From assembly GCF_011302055.1 (NCBI RefSeq), contig NZ_CP049871.1:1-64000 (forward strand): a DNA stretch of 64,000 nucleotides, in the 5' to 3' direction. This document shows positions 27,801-35,290 of this stretch, piece by piece. This DNA is from Sphingomonas sinipercae (GTDB lineage: Bacteria > Pseudomonadota > Alphaproteobacteria > Sphingomonadales > Sphingomonadaceae). The notes beneath the pieces are model-generated. The model was given only the letters and a program-made list of their open reading frames with translations. It searched no databases and was not told the DNA's origin. Each line of letters opens with the position of its first letter. The stretch's first letter is position 1. The position numbers and the translations under genes were made by a program.

Positions 27801-28603
27801 CAGCCGACGGGTGTGTACTGCGCTTCGACGGAGCCGGTGGCGGACGGAAGCTCGAGCGGCAGCGTCACCTTGCGGGTCTGGCCGGCGCCGATCAGGCCAT
27901 AGCCGATCGCCTGCTGGACTTCGGGCGCGGTGAATTCGCGGCGGAAGACTTCCTTGCCGCTGGCATCCTTCTGGACGATGCGGATCCGGCCGTTCGACAA
28001 ATAGCCGTGGGCATTGGACGGGTTGGTGAACGTCACCGCCGGCACGGTCTTACCGTCGCCAGTGCGCTCGACCTGGGCGCTGGCGACGCCGATCTGCGGC
28101 TTCGCGCCGGTCGGGGCGACGCTGACCAGCACCTGGAAATTGTAGAGCACCTGAACGGCGGACTGGCCTTGCTGCATCTTCACCGGAAGCTGCGCCACGG
28201 TGACGTAATAATGCTTGGAGCGGGCGAGCGCCGGATCGCCGACATATTGGACGCGGAAGGTCTGCGTCTGTCCCGGCTGGATCATCGCGGTCGGCGGAAA
28301 GACGACCAGGTCTCCAGGGTCGCGGCCGGTCCCGCGAACCCCAGTCGGCTCGAGCGCGAGTTCCTCGACTCGAAGCTCGACCGCGAGCGGGTAGGCAAAG
28401 CTGTTGGTGACGGTGACCACCTGGCTCATCGTCCGGCCGCCCGGCGACAGGTTCAGCACGACGGGCTGCACCGTCATCGCGGTTGCGACGCTCGGAACCA
28501 GCGCCGCAAGGGCCGCGGCAATGGCGATGATGATCGTCTTGAGATGCTTCGACACGCTACGCGCTCCCGTCTGATTCTCGTTCATGGCCAAGTGCATATC
28601 CAT
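27800..28603 (-). CDS. Periplasmic pilus chaperone (Csu type)
   Basis: 267-aa PapD-like two-domain Ig chaperone. The N-terminal hydrophobic segment IIIAIAAALAALVPSVATA is a signal peptide, and strands with VQPVVLNLSPGGRTMSQVVTVTNS and MIQPGQTQTFRVQY are typical. The longest open frame extends to 29056, but that overlaps the pilin gene. ATG at 28603 overlaps the pilin stop (TGATG). ATG at 28597 or 28585 are alternatives, and none has a clear ribosome-binding site, so coupling is likely. Confidence 0.88.
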   Translation of the reverse strand: MDMHLAMNENQTGARSVSKHLKTIIIAIAAALAALVPSVATAMTVQPVVLNLSPGGRTMSQVVTVTNSFAYPLAVELRVEELALEPTGVRGTGRDPGDLVVFPPTAMIQPGQTQTFRVQYVGDPALARSKHYYVTVAQLPVKMQQGQSAVQVLYNFQVLVSVAPTGAKPQIGVASAQVERTGDGKTVPAVTFTNPSNAHGYLSNGRIRIVQKDASGKEVFRREFTAPEVQQAIGYGLIGAGQTRKVTLPLELPSATGSVEAQYTPVG

Positions 28604-29190
28604 CAAAGCGCGGGGCTGACAGTCACTGTCAGCGTATCGGTGTAAGTTCCCGCGACGAGCGTCGCGCTGCTGGCCGATTGCGCCGGCGCGCTGATCTTCA
28701 CGTACGATCCCGCCTGGTTTACCGCCGCGTTGGCGAGGCGAAGGCCCTGCGTCGTGCTGGCGGTGCCGGCGAAGGTGCAACTGCCGCCGGTCACCAGGGC
28801 CGAAGCGGCACAGCTGGCCTGCGCGGACGAACCGTCGTTGGCGGCAAGGTTGAGCGTGACCTGATAGTCCGCCTTGTTGCGGTAGCCGGTGGCGATCGCC
28901 GCGCTGGTGAGCAGGCCGCCGTTGCTGGAACTGATCGCTACCCGTGAGGGGCCGGTGCAGTTCAGCGAGAAATCGAACTGGGCGGCGAGGCCGTCGCGGT
29001 CGAAATTGTCCTTGTTGAAGGTCCCGGAAGGGGCGGCGCCAGTGGCGAAGCCGCACCGTCCACCCACCGATGCCGTGACCGGGATGGTCAGCACCACCGG
29101 GCTTCCTCCGGCGTACGCCGTCTGCACCGTCTGGGCGTGGGCATTGCCCGCGATCAGGATGCTGATGAGGAAGAGGACGATGCGAAGCAC
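28603..29190 (-). CDS. Minor pilin, spore coat U domain
   Basis: 195-aa exported pilin with signal peptide MLRIVLFLISILIAGNAHAQ. One spore-coat-protein-U domain with paired Cys (GRCGFA and LNCTGP; ASCAAS and GSCTFAG). It ends in the hydrophobic strand YTDTLTVTVSPAL characteristic of donor-strand pilins. It lies between the major pilin and the chaperone, beyond a terminator that should lower its expression relative to the major pilin. Confidence 0.87.
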   Translation of the reverse strand: MLRIVLFLISILIAGNAHAQTVQTAYAGGSPVVLTIPVTASVGGRCGFATGAAPSGTFNKDNFDRDGLAAQFDFSLNCTGPSRVAISSSNGGLLTSAAIATGYRNKADYQVTLNLAANDGSSAQASCAASALVTGGSCTFAGTASTTQGLRLANAAVNQAGSYVKISAPAQSASSATLVAGTYTDTLTVTVSPAL

Positions 29191-29212
29191 GGGTGTCGGG
29201 GCCTCCGGAAGG

Positions 29213-29248
29213 AAAAAGGACCGGGAGAGCGCGTGGCCCTCCCGGTCC
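29213..29248 (-). terminator. Terminator / attenuator between major and minor pilin genes
   Basis: On the minus strand a perfect 10-bp stem GGACCGGGAG/CTCCCGGTCC with an 11-nt loop (29218-29248) is followed directly by TTTTTCC. It lies 13 bp after the major pilin stop and inside the operon, so most transcripts should end here. Confidence 0.85.
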
Positions 29249-29260
29249 CGTTGGGGTCGG

Positions 29261-29869
29261 TTAGATGGTCGGCGTGATCGAGAGGCTGACGACGCTGTTG
29301 TAGGTGCCTTCGTTCAGCACGTTGCCGGCACCGCCCTTGGTGCGCAGGCTCGACACGTTGACTTCGACGTTGTTGTCGGTGCCGCCCTGGATCCGCGCAC
29401 CGAGCTTGGCCGTGATCGGGGTGCTGTCGCTCAGCGTGTCAAACTTCACTTCGGTCAGCGGGTTGGTGCTGGACGCCGTCTTGACGCGGAGCGCGGCGAC
29501 ATAGTCGATGACGTTGGCGTAACCGACACCGGCGTCACCGGCGTTGGCAATCGCCAGCTTCGTTGCACTGACGCCGATCGTCGGGTTGGCGCTGGTGCAA
29601 ACGACGCGGGCCGTAACCTTCTTGGCATCGGCCGGGCTGGCGGTGGTCGAGCTGGTCAGTTCCGAACGCAGCGTGCCGTCAGCGGCGTCAAGGCGGCCCA
29701 GGTCGATGTTGCCGGTGAAGGTCGTCTTCTCGGCGCCGGATTCGACGACCGAGCAGCGGCCGGCGACAGTGCCGGTGACGTTGACGGTGCCGGAGACCTG
29801 CTGGGCCATCGCCGGAGTGGCGGAAAGGGCGGTGGCGGAAAGCACAACTGCGAGAGCAATCTTGTTCAT
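29261..29869 (-). CDS. Major pilin, spore coat U domain (CsuA/B-like)
   Basis: 202-aa pilin. Signal peptide MNKIALAVVLSATALSATPAMA is followed by a mature chain beginning QQVSGTVNVTGTVAGRC, the N-terminal donor-strand region, then a single SCPU domain with a Cys pair (GRCSVV, RVVCTSA). It ends YNSVVSLSITPTI. ATG at 29869 is 6 nt after AGGAG; the longer frame to 29932 gives no signal peptide. It is the first gene of the pilus operon and probably the most highly expressed. Confidence 0.9.
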   Translation of the reverse strand: MNKIALAVVLSATALSATPAMAQQVSGTVNVTGTVAGRCSVVESGAEKTTFTGNIDLGRLDAADGTLRSELTSSTTASPADAKKVTARVVCTSANPTIGVSATKLAIANAGDAGVGYANVIDYVAALRVKTASSTNPLTEVKFDTLSDSTPITAKLGARIQGGTDNNVEVNVSSLRTKGGAGNVLNEGTYNSVVSLSITPTI

Positions 29870-29962
29870 GTTCAACTCCTGTTTCATCCGTGATTTGGTG
29901 AACCAGGTTCTGGCAGCGCGACCGGCCGCCAACTATTGAACGAACATCGAAATCGTCATGAA

Positions 29963-29992
29963 CCTTCGGCCAGGAACGGCTATATCCGAAGG
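29963..29992. promoter_or_regulatory. Inverted repeat in the pilus promoter region
   Basis: CCTTCGG (29963-29969) and CCGAAGG (29986-29992) are separated by 16 nt in the 141-bp gap before the major pilin, near 95-120 bp upstream of its ATG. It could be an operator for the adjacent NarL-type regulator. This is inferred from position only. Confidence 0.35.
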
Positions 29993-30010
29993 TATAGGAA
30001 GCGCGCTTTC

Positions 30011-30637
30011 CTACTCGAAGGAGCGGGCGGCCAGTAAGGCGAGCTCCATTCGGCTGGAGACGCCGAGCTTCTCGAAAATGTTGTGCAGGTGCACCTTCAC
30101 GGTGCCCTCGCCGATTCCCAGGTCGCCCGCGATGTCCTTGTTGCGCATGCCCTGGAGGATCAGGCCGACAATCGCGCGCTCCCGCTTGCTCAAGGCTGCA
30201 AGCGGGTCGGCCGCCCCCTCGCCGCCCATGCTGAGGTCCATCACCCGCTGCAGCACGTCATGGTCGATCCAGCGGCGGCCGGCGGCAACGTTATCGAGAC
30301 AGGTGACGAGATGCTGCGGCGCCTGGGCCTTGATGACGAGGCCGTTGAGGCCGAGCTGCAGCGCTTCATAGACGCGCTTGTCCGACATGCTTCCGGTCAG
30401 CAGCACGATCGGCCGCTTGTCGCCCCGCTCCCTGAGGGTGCGCAGCACGTCGAGCCCGGTCCGCTTGGGCATGTCGAAGTCGAGGAGGAGCAGGTCCGGC
30501 CGAAGCACAGGCACTTGTTCGAGCAGCGCGGCGCCGTCGTTCACCGCGCCCAGGACTTCGTGGAGCGAAGCCGACAGGAGCAGCTTGATCCCTTCAAGGG
30601 TGAGCGGGTCGTCCTCCGCGATCAAGATCCGTGCCAT
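30011..30637 (-). CDS. NarL/FixJ-family response regulator
   Basis: 208-aa two-domain regulator. The receiver (1-120) has E8-D10 and phosphoacceptor D53 in LLLLDFDMPKRTG, and the LuxR-type helix-turn-helix is LSKRERAIVGLILQGMRNKDIAGDLGIGEGTVKVHLHNIFEKLGV (about 148-192). It lies upstream of and in the same direction as the pilus operon and is a likely regulator of it. Its ATG shares one base with the stop of the Hpt gene. Confidence 0.93.
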   Translation of the reverse strand: MARILIAEDDPLTLEGIKLLLSASLHEVLGAVNDGAALLEQVPVLRPDLLLLDFDMPKRTGLDVLRTLRERGDKRPIVLLTGSMSDKRVYEALQLGLNGLVIKAQAPQHLVTCLDNVAAGRRWIDHDVLQRVMDLSMGGEGAADPLAALSKRERAIVGLILQGMRNKDIAGDLGIGEGTVKVHLHNIFEKLGVSSRMELALLAARSFE

Positions 30638-30966
30638 TAGTCCTCTTCGTCGCTCACGTCAGCCAGCGCAACGCCAAGGGCGCGAGCGGCGGCAAGGATT
30701 TCGTCGCTATTCCCGCCACGGCAGCGATCGGAGACGTCGGACGCCTGCGCCGCGAGCTCCGGAAAGCCGAACAGCCCCGCACTTCCGGCGATGATGTGGG
30801 CCACCTCGCGAATGTCTTCGATGTCCGATCGCTGGCAGGCAGCCGCCAGCCGCTCGCTCCTCGCCTTGCCCTGGTCCCTGAACCGCCGTCGCAACACCGC
30901 CATCTGCACGCGGAGCGTATCTTCGGCTGTCACCAGTGCTTCATCCCTATTGCTACTCGGCGGCAC
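30637..30966 (-). CDS. Histidine phosphotransfer (Hpt) domain protein
   Basis: 109-aa helical protein with the Hpt motif HIIAGSAGLFGFPEL, where H57 is the phosphorylation site. It should relay phosphate between a hybrid kinase and a receiver, most simply the coupled NarL regulator downstream. GTG at 30966 is the only start giving the full helix before the motif. No kinase lies beside it; the GAF kinase at 22392 is the nearest. Confidence 0.85.
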   Translation of the reverse strand: MPPSSNRDEALVTAEDTLRVQMAVLRRRFRDQGKARSERLAAACQRSDIEDIREVAHIIAGSAGLFGFPELAAQASDVSDRCRGGNSDEILAAARALGVALADVSDEED

Positions 30967-31065
30967 GGGCAGCTTAACGGTCGATCAGGACAAATGTCAC
31001 CCTTGAGCGCCTTGCCTCGCCGCCCGCGCGAGCGTTCCGACGCTTCCTCCCGGTCATCGACCGCA

Positions 31066-31092
31066 TTACGGGTTTGCCTGACCGGACTGTCT
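31066..31092 (+). promoter_or_regulatory. Predicted ECF promoter upstream of the sigma gene
   Basis: TTACGGGTTT, a 9-bp spacer, then GACTGTCT, 26 bp before the sigma start. The same two blocks with the same spacing occur at 32649-32675 before the TonB receptor gene. The layout fits the -35 and -10 elements of an ECF sigma promoter and suggests autoregulation. Confidence 0.75.
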
Positions 31093-31117
31093 TTCAGCGC
31101 GGAGGACCCGCGAATCC

Positions 31118-31684
31118 GTGGTTGACGACGAAGAGCTGAGGCTTTGGTTTTGCGAAGAGGTCCTGCCCCTCGAGAAAGGGCTGATGGGCTACATTCGTGC
31201 AAACTGGCGCTCACCGCATGACGTGGTGGACCTAAGGCAGGAGATTTACGAGCGCGCCATTACCGGCGCCCGCTCGGCCCTGCCCGCGCATACGCGCGCC
31301 TACATCTACACTGTCGCCCGCAATCACCTGATCAACCGCGCCCGCCGCGCGAAGATCGTCTCGATCGAAGCCATCGCCGACCTGGAGAGCGTTATTGTCC
31401 CCGACGCGCTGGCGGGGTCGGAACGGCACCTTTCGGCGCGTGACGAGCTGCGCCGCGCCGAAGCGGGCCTGAACCAGCTGCCGCCACGCTGCCGGCAGGT
31501 CATCTGGCTGCGCAAGGTCGAAGGCATGTCGACGCGCGAAGCGGCGCAGCACTTGGGCATCAGCACGCACACGGTCGAAAAGCACCTCACCGAAGGCCTT
31601 CGGGCGCTGGCGAACTTCATGCTGGATTATCCGCAAGTGCGAAGCGCGCCCAAGGTCCTGCGCTGGAAAGCGCGGCGCAAATGA
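31118..31684 (+). CDS. ECF sigma factor, FecI-like
   Basis: 188-aa sigma-70 family protein with region 2 (about 20-90; YIRANWRSPHDVVDLRQEIYERAITGAR...YIYTVARNHLINRARRAK) and region 4 (about 115-170; LPPRCRQVIWLRKVEGMSTREAAQHLGISTHTVEKHL). GTG at 31118 is used; GGAGG lies about 12 nt upstream. It overlaps the fecR-like gene by 4 bp (ATGA). The three-gene order sigma-FecR-receptor is the trans-envelope signalling arrangement. Confidence 0.92.
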   Translation: MVDDEELRLWFCEEVLPLEKGLMGYIRANWRSPHDVVDLRQEIYERAITGARSALPAHTRAYIYTVARNHLINRARRAKIVSIEAIADLESVIVPDALAGSERHLSARDELRRAEAGLNQLPPRCRQVIWLRKVEGMSTREAAQHLGISTHTVEKHLTEGLRALANFMLDYPQVRSAPKVLRWKARRK

Positions 31685-32646
31685 GCCGCCACGCTCTTAT
31701 CGAACAGCAGGCGGCGCAATGGCTGATCGCGCGGGACGAGCCCGACTGGTCGGCGCAGAAGGCGCAGAGTCTTGAGGACTGGCTGCGCGAATCCGCCGCC
31801 CACCAGGCAGCCTACTGGCGGCTTGAAAGCAGTTGGCGAGCGGCCGACCGGGTGGCGGTCCTGGGGCATTCGACCGTTCCCGCAAGGCGTCACGCGCGCG
31901 GCCGGGCCGGCATGGCATTGGCGGCATCGGTTGCCGCGCTGGTCTCCCTCGCAAGCCTGAAGCTTGCCCAGCCGGCCAGCGATCCAACGGTCGCCGCCCT
32001 TCCCGCCGCTGCCGCGTCGACCGGGGTCGGCGGTCGGCGCACCATTGGCCTGGACGACGGCAGCCGGGTCGAGTTGAACACGGCCACCTTCCTGAAGGTC
32101 GCATATTCGCCGGCGCGGCGCGACGTCTGGCTAAGCCGGGGAGAAGCCTATTTCGACGTCGCCCCCAATCCGGCCCGGCCGTTCGTCGTGCACGCCGGCC
32201 AGCGGTTGGTGACCGTCCTTGGAACGCGCTTCTCGGTTCGGATGGATGGCGACAAGGTGACTGTCGCGGTCGAGCAAGGCCGCGTTCGGGTGAGCGAAGC
32301 GAGGGGCGGCGCGGCGGCCGCGGCCACAACCATAGTCGCCGGCAATGTCGCCGTTGGAAGCGGCGATTCCACGCTGGTCGCCGCCAACGCCCTCGATCGG
32401 GTCGAAAACAGCCTGTTGTGGCGCGAAGGCCTGATCCATTTCGACGACGTGACGCTTGGCGAAGCCGCAGCGGAGTTCAATCGCTACAACGATCGCCAGA
32501 TCGTCGTCACCGACCATGCGGCAAGAAAGCTTCGCCTGGGCGGGACGTTCAGGACATCGAACATCGATGCGTTCGCGCGGCTCCTCAACGATGCCTACGG
32601 CCTAAGGGTGACGCATAGCGCGGACCGTATCCTGATCAGCGACTGA
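31681..32646 (+). CDS. FecR-family anti-sigma factor
   Basis: 321-aa inner-membrane regulator. An N-terminal cytoplasmic domain (about 1-75; LIEQQAAQWLIARDEPDWSAQKAQSLEDWLRES...AAYWRLESSW) binds the sigma factor, one transmembrane helix follows (about 77-95), then a periplasmic FecR domain (GVGGRRTIGLDDGSRVELNTATFLKVAYSPARRDVWLSRGEAYFDV). The C-terminal STN-contact region is HFDDVTLGEAAAEFNRYNDRQIVV. It should receive the signal from the receptor's N-terminal domain. Confidence 0.93.
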   Translation: MSRHALIEQQAAQWLIARDEPDWSAQKAQSLEDWLRESAAHQAAYWRLESSWRAADRVAVLGHSTVPARRHARGRAGMALAASVAALVSLASLKLAQPASDPTVAALPAAAASTGVGGRRTIGLDDGSRVELNTATFLKVAYSPARRDVWLSRGEAYFDVAPNPARPFVVHAGQRLVTVLGTRFSVRMDGDKVTVAVEQGRVRVSEARGGAAAAATTIVAGNVAVGSGDSTLVAANALDRVENSLLWREGLIHFDDVTLGEAAAEFNRYNDRQIVVTDHAARKLRLGGTFRTSNIDAFARLLNDAYGLRVTHSADRILISD

Positions 32647-32648
32647 CC

Positions 32649-32675
32649 TTACGGGTTTCAACGCGCCGACTGTCT
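32649..32675 (+). promoter_or_regulatory. Predicted ECF promoter upstream of the TonB receptor
   Basis: Second copy of TTACGGGTTT-N9-GACTGTCT, with identical spacing, in the 55-bp gap between the fecR-like gene and the receptor gene. It is 27 bp before the receptor ATG. Confidence 0.8.
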
Positions 32676-32701
32676 GAGCGCCCGTATCATTGGGGGACAT
32701 C

Positions 32702-35290
32702 ATGGCTCGGTATCACGCACCTTTCATCGTCGGTTCCTGCATCGCCGCGGCCATCGCCGCACCCGCCGCCGCGCAGGCGCAGGTCGTCACGTTCGCAATC
32801 CCCGCCGGTCCGCTTGGCGCCGCGCTCGATATTTGGGCGAAGCAGTCGGGGCGGCAGGTGATCTATCGCGCCGACGAAGTGGCCGGAATCAAGACGGCCG
32901 GGGTGCAGGGCAACGTCACCGCCGAGCAGGCGCTGGCAATGCTCCTCGACAATAGCGGACTTTCGACGCGGCAGGATCGGTCCGGCGCATTCGCCATCGT
33001 CAGGGTCGCGGCAGAAGCGGGAAACGGAATCGCCGACGGGACCGCTGAGGCGGCGACGATCGTCGTCACCGGCACCCGCCTGCGCAACCTGGAGGCGATT
33101 GCGTCGCCAATCACGACCTACACCCGCCGCGACATCGAGCGGGCCGGCCGCGCCGACCTCGCCGACTTCCTCCAGATCCTGCCCCAGAACTTCAGCGGCG
33201 GATCGTACGGACTGACGCCGGACGGAGTGAATGGCGGCGGGGCCGAAGCGCTGCTCAACGTCAGCGGCGCGGTAAGCCCCAACTTGCGCGGCCTTGGGCC
33301 CGGATCGACGCTGACGCTCATCAACGGGCATCGCGTCGCGCCAAGCTCGGGGAGCGCCTTCGTCGACATCGGCATCATCCCGCAAAGCGCGATCCAGCGG
33401 ATCGACATCATCCCCGATGGCGCGTCGGCGGTGTACGGCTCCGACGCCGTCGGCGGGGTCGTCAACATCATCCTTCGCGACCGCCTCGAGGGGGCGGAAA
33501 GCCAGATCGCTTACGAGCAGAGCGGCGACGGAGAATATTGGAACGTCGAGGGGACTCAGTCCGCGGGCACCGACTGGACGTCGGGAGGGCTGCTGGTCAG
33601 CGCCCGGTACCGCAAGCGCAGCGATCTCGACACCAGCGACCGGTCGTTTTCGAAAAACGTACCGGGGATCGATCGTCCCGACCTGGTGCTTCGACCCGAC
33701 CTGTACCCACCCGCCACCGAGAAATCCCTGTTCGCAGTCGTCCGGCAGGACCTCTCGTCGACGGTCAGGGCCGAGGTCGATGGCTGGCTGAGCCGGCGCG
33801 ACCAGGATCAGGTCGTCGGCGGCTTCTACGTCTCCCAATTCGGCGCGCGCTCCGACCAGTACAGCCTCAACGGCTCGGTCGACATCGAGCTTCCGCGGGG
33901 CCTGCGCGGCAACGTCGCCGGCGGCTACGCAAGGTCGGGCGAGAAGGTATCGCAGGGCAACCTCAGCCAGGCCAACGGCCTCGAATACCTTATCAAGGGC
34001 GATCAGAAGTCGGACCTGTGGTACGCCAGCGGCAACGTCGGCGGCAGGCTGTTCCAATTGGGCGGCGGCGCCGCTGAATTCTCGCTTGGGGCTGAGCATC
34101 GCAGCGAGGAATTCAAATTCGCGTTTACCGGCGATGCCAACGTCTCGCGCGACATCTCGCGCAACGTCGATTCCGCTTATGGCGAGTTGCTGCTGCCGCT
34201 GTTGAAGGCGCCGGCATCGCCCTTCCTGAAGAGCATGTCGGTGTCGCTTGCTGGCCGCTACGATCATTATTCGGATGTCGGCGGCGCCTGGACCGGGCGC
34301 GCGGGATTCCTTGCCAATGTCGCCGGCGCGCGCCTTCGCAGCACCTACAGCACGGCCTTCCGGGCACCGACGCTCAACGACCTGTCGAAGGCGGGGCAAT
34401 TGTTCATCCTCGGCGACCCGTTCAGTTATTATTCGCCGGACCGGCCGGGCGACTTCGCGCGGGTCATCAACCCCCTTGGCTACGGCGACCTGAAGCCGGA
34501 ACGGGCGCGGATTTTCACCGCTGGCGCCGATATCACGCCGAGCGCGATTCCCGGCTTCGGCGCATCCGCCACCTATTTCCAATACAAATATCGCAACCGG
34601 CTCGCGACGCCGCCCTTCTCCTCCGACATCCTGCTTCAGCCCGACGTCTACGGCGGGGTATTTTCGCCGATCACCGACGTGTCGCAGGTCGAGGACCTGA
34701 TCGCGTTCGCCGAAGCCAACGGCGGAAGCGTGCTCTTCTTCGATCCCAGCATCCCGCTGTCGGATTACGAATATATCATCGACCTGACGTTCCGGAACAT
34801 TGCCGCTCAGCGGGTCACCGGGCTCGATATCGACGCGCATTACGACCACGACGCCGGCGGCATCGCGTGGAGCGCGCGAGGAGCGGCGACGTTCGTCTTC
34901 CGCGACGACCGCAAGATCACCGAGTCGAGCCAGCCCAACGACGTGGTTGGCCGGTTCGGCGAACAACCCAAGTTCAAGTTCCGCGGCGAACTGACGGGTT
35001 CGAAAGGGCGTGTGACGGCGGTGGCGGCGCTCAACCACGTGTCGGGGTTCAAGAACACCAACGTGCTCGGCGACCCGCGCATCGGGACCTTCACGACGGC
35101 GGACCTGATGCTCCAGTTCCGCCTTCGCCAGGATGGCGAGCGCGGCACCGGTATCATGGTCGGGGTCCGCAACCTGTTCGACAAGGCGCCCCCTTACGTC
35201 GACCGCGGGGATGACGCGCCTTCGTACGATCCGGCGAATGCCAACCCGCTCGGGCGAGTGTTCCTGGCCCGCGTTTCGCACCGGTGGTGA
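32702..35290 (+). CDS. TonB-dependent signalling receptor, STN domain
   Basis: 862-aa outer-membrane receptor. Signal peptide MARYHAPFIVGSCIAAAIAAPAAAQAQ is followed by a secretin/TonB short N-terminal domain (about 30-103; FAIPAGPLGAALDIWAKQSGRQVIYRADEV), a plug domain beginning TIVVTGTRLRNLEAI, and the barrel ending in VFLARVSHRW. The STN domain signals to FecR. ATG at 32702 follows GGGGGAC by 5 nt. Although such receptors are commonly called iron-siderophore receptors, the downstream isopeptidase suggests the ligand is a lasso peptide. Confidence 0.93.
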   Translation: MARYHAPFIVGSCIAAAIAAPAAAQAQVVTFAIPAGPLGAALDIWAKQSGRQVIYRADEVAGIKTAGVQGNVTAEQALAMLLDNSGLSTRQDRSGAFAIVRVAAEAGNGIADGTAEAATIVVTGTRLRNLEAIASPITTYTRRDIERAGRADLADFLQILPQNFSGGSYGLTPDGVNGGGAEALLNVSGAVSPNLRGLGPGSTLTLINGHRVAPSSGSAFVDIGIIPQSAIQRIDIIPDGASAVYGSDAVGGVVNIILRDRLEGAESQIAYEQSGDGEYWNVEGTQSAGTDWTSGGLLVSARYRKRSDLDTSDRSFSKNVPGIDRPDLVLRPDLYPPATEKSLFAVVRQDLSSTVRAEVDGWLSRRDQDQVVGGFYVSQFGARSDQYSLNGSVDIELPRGLRGNVAGGYARSGEKVSQGNLSQANGLEYLIKGDQKSDLWYASGNVGGRLFQLGGGAAEFSLGAEHRSEEFKFAFTGDANVSRDISRNVDSAYGELLLPLLKAPASPFLKSMSVSLAGRYDHYSDVGGAWTGRAGFLANVAGARLRSTYSTAFRAPTLNDLSKAGQLFILGDPFSYYSPDRPGDFARVINPLGYGDLKPERARIFTAGADITPSAIPGFGASATYFQYKYRNRLATPPFSSDILLQPDVYGGVFSPITDVSQVEDLIAFAEANGGSVLFFDPSIPLSDYEYIIDLTFRNIAAQRVTGLDIDAHYDHDAGGIAWSARGAATFVFRDDRKITESSQPNDVVGRFGEQPKFKFRGELTGSKGRVTAVAALNHVSGFKNTNVLGDPRIGTFTTADLMLQFRLRQDGERGTGIMVGVRNLFDKAPPYVDRGDDAPSYDPANANPLGRVFLARVSHRW

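Noticed and set aside
31118..35290. Reading the sigma-FecR-receptor set as an iron-siderophore system
   Set aside because: The coupled downstream gene is a lasso-peptide isopeptidase rather than a siderophore gene, and no Fur box or siderophore function was seen.
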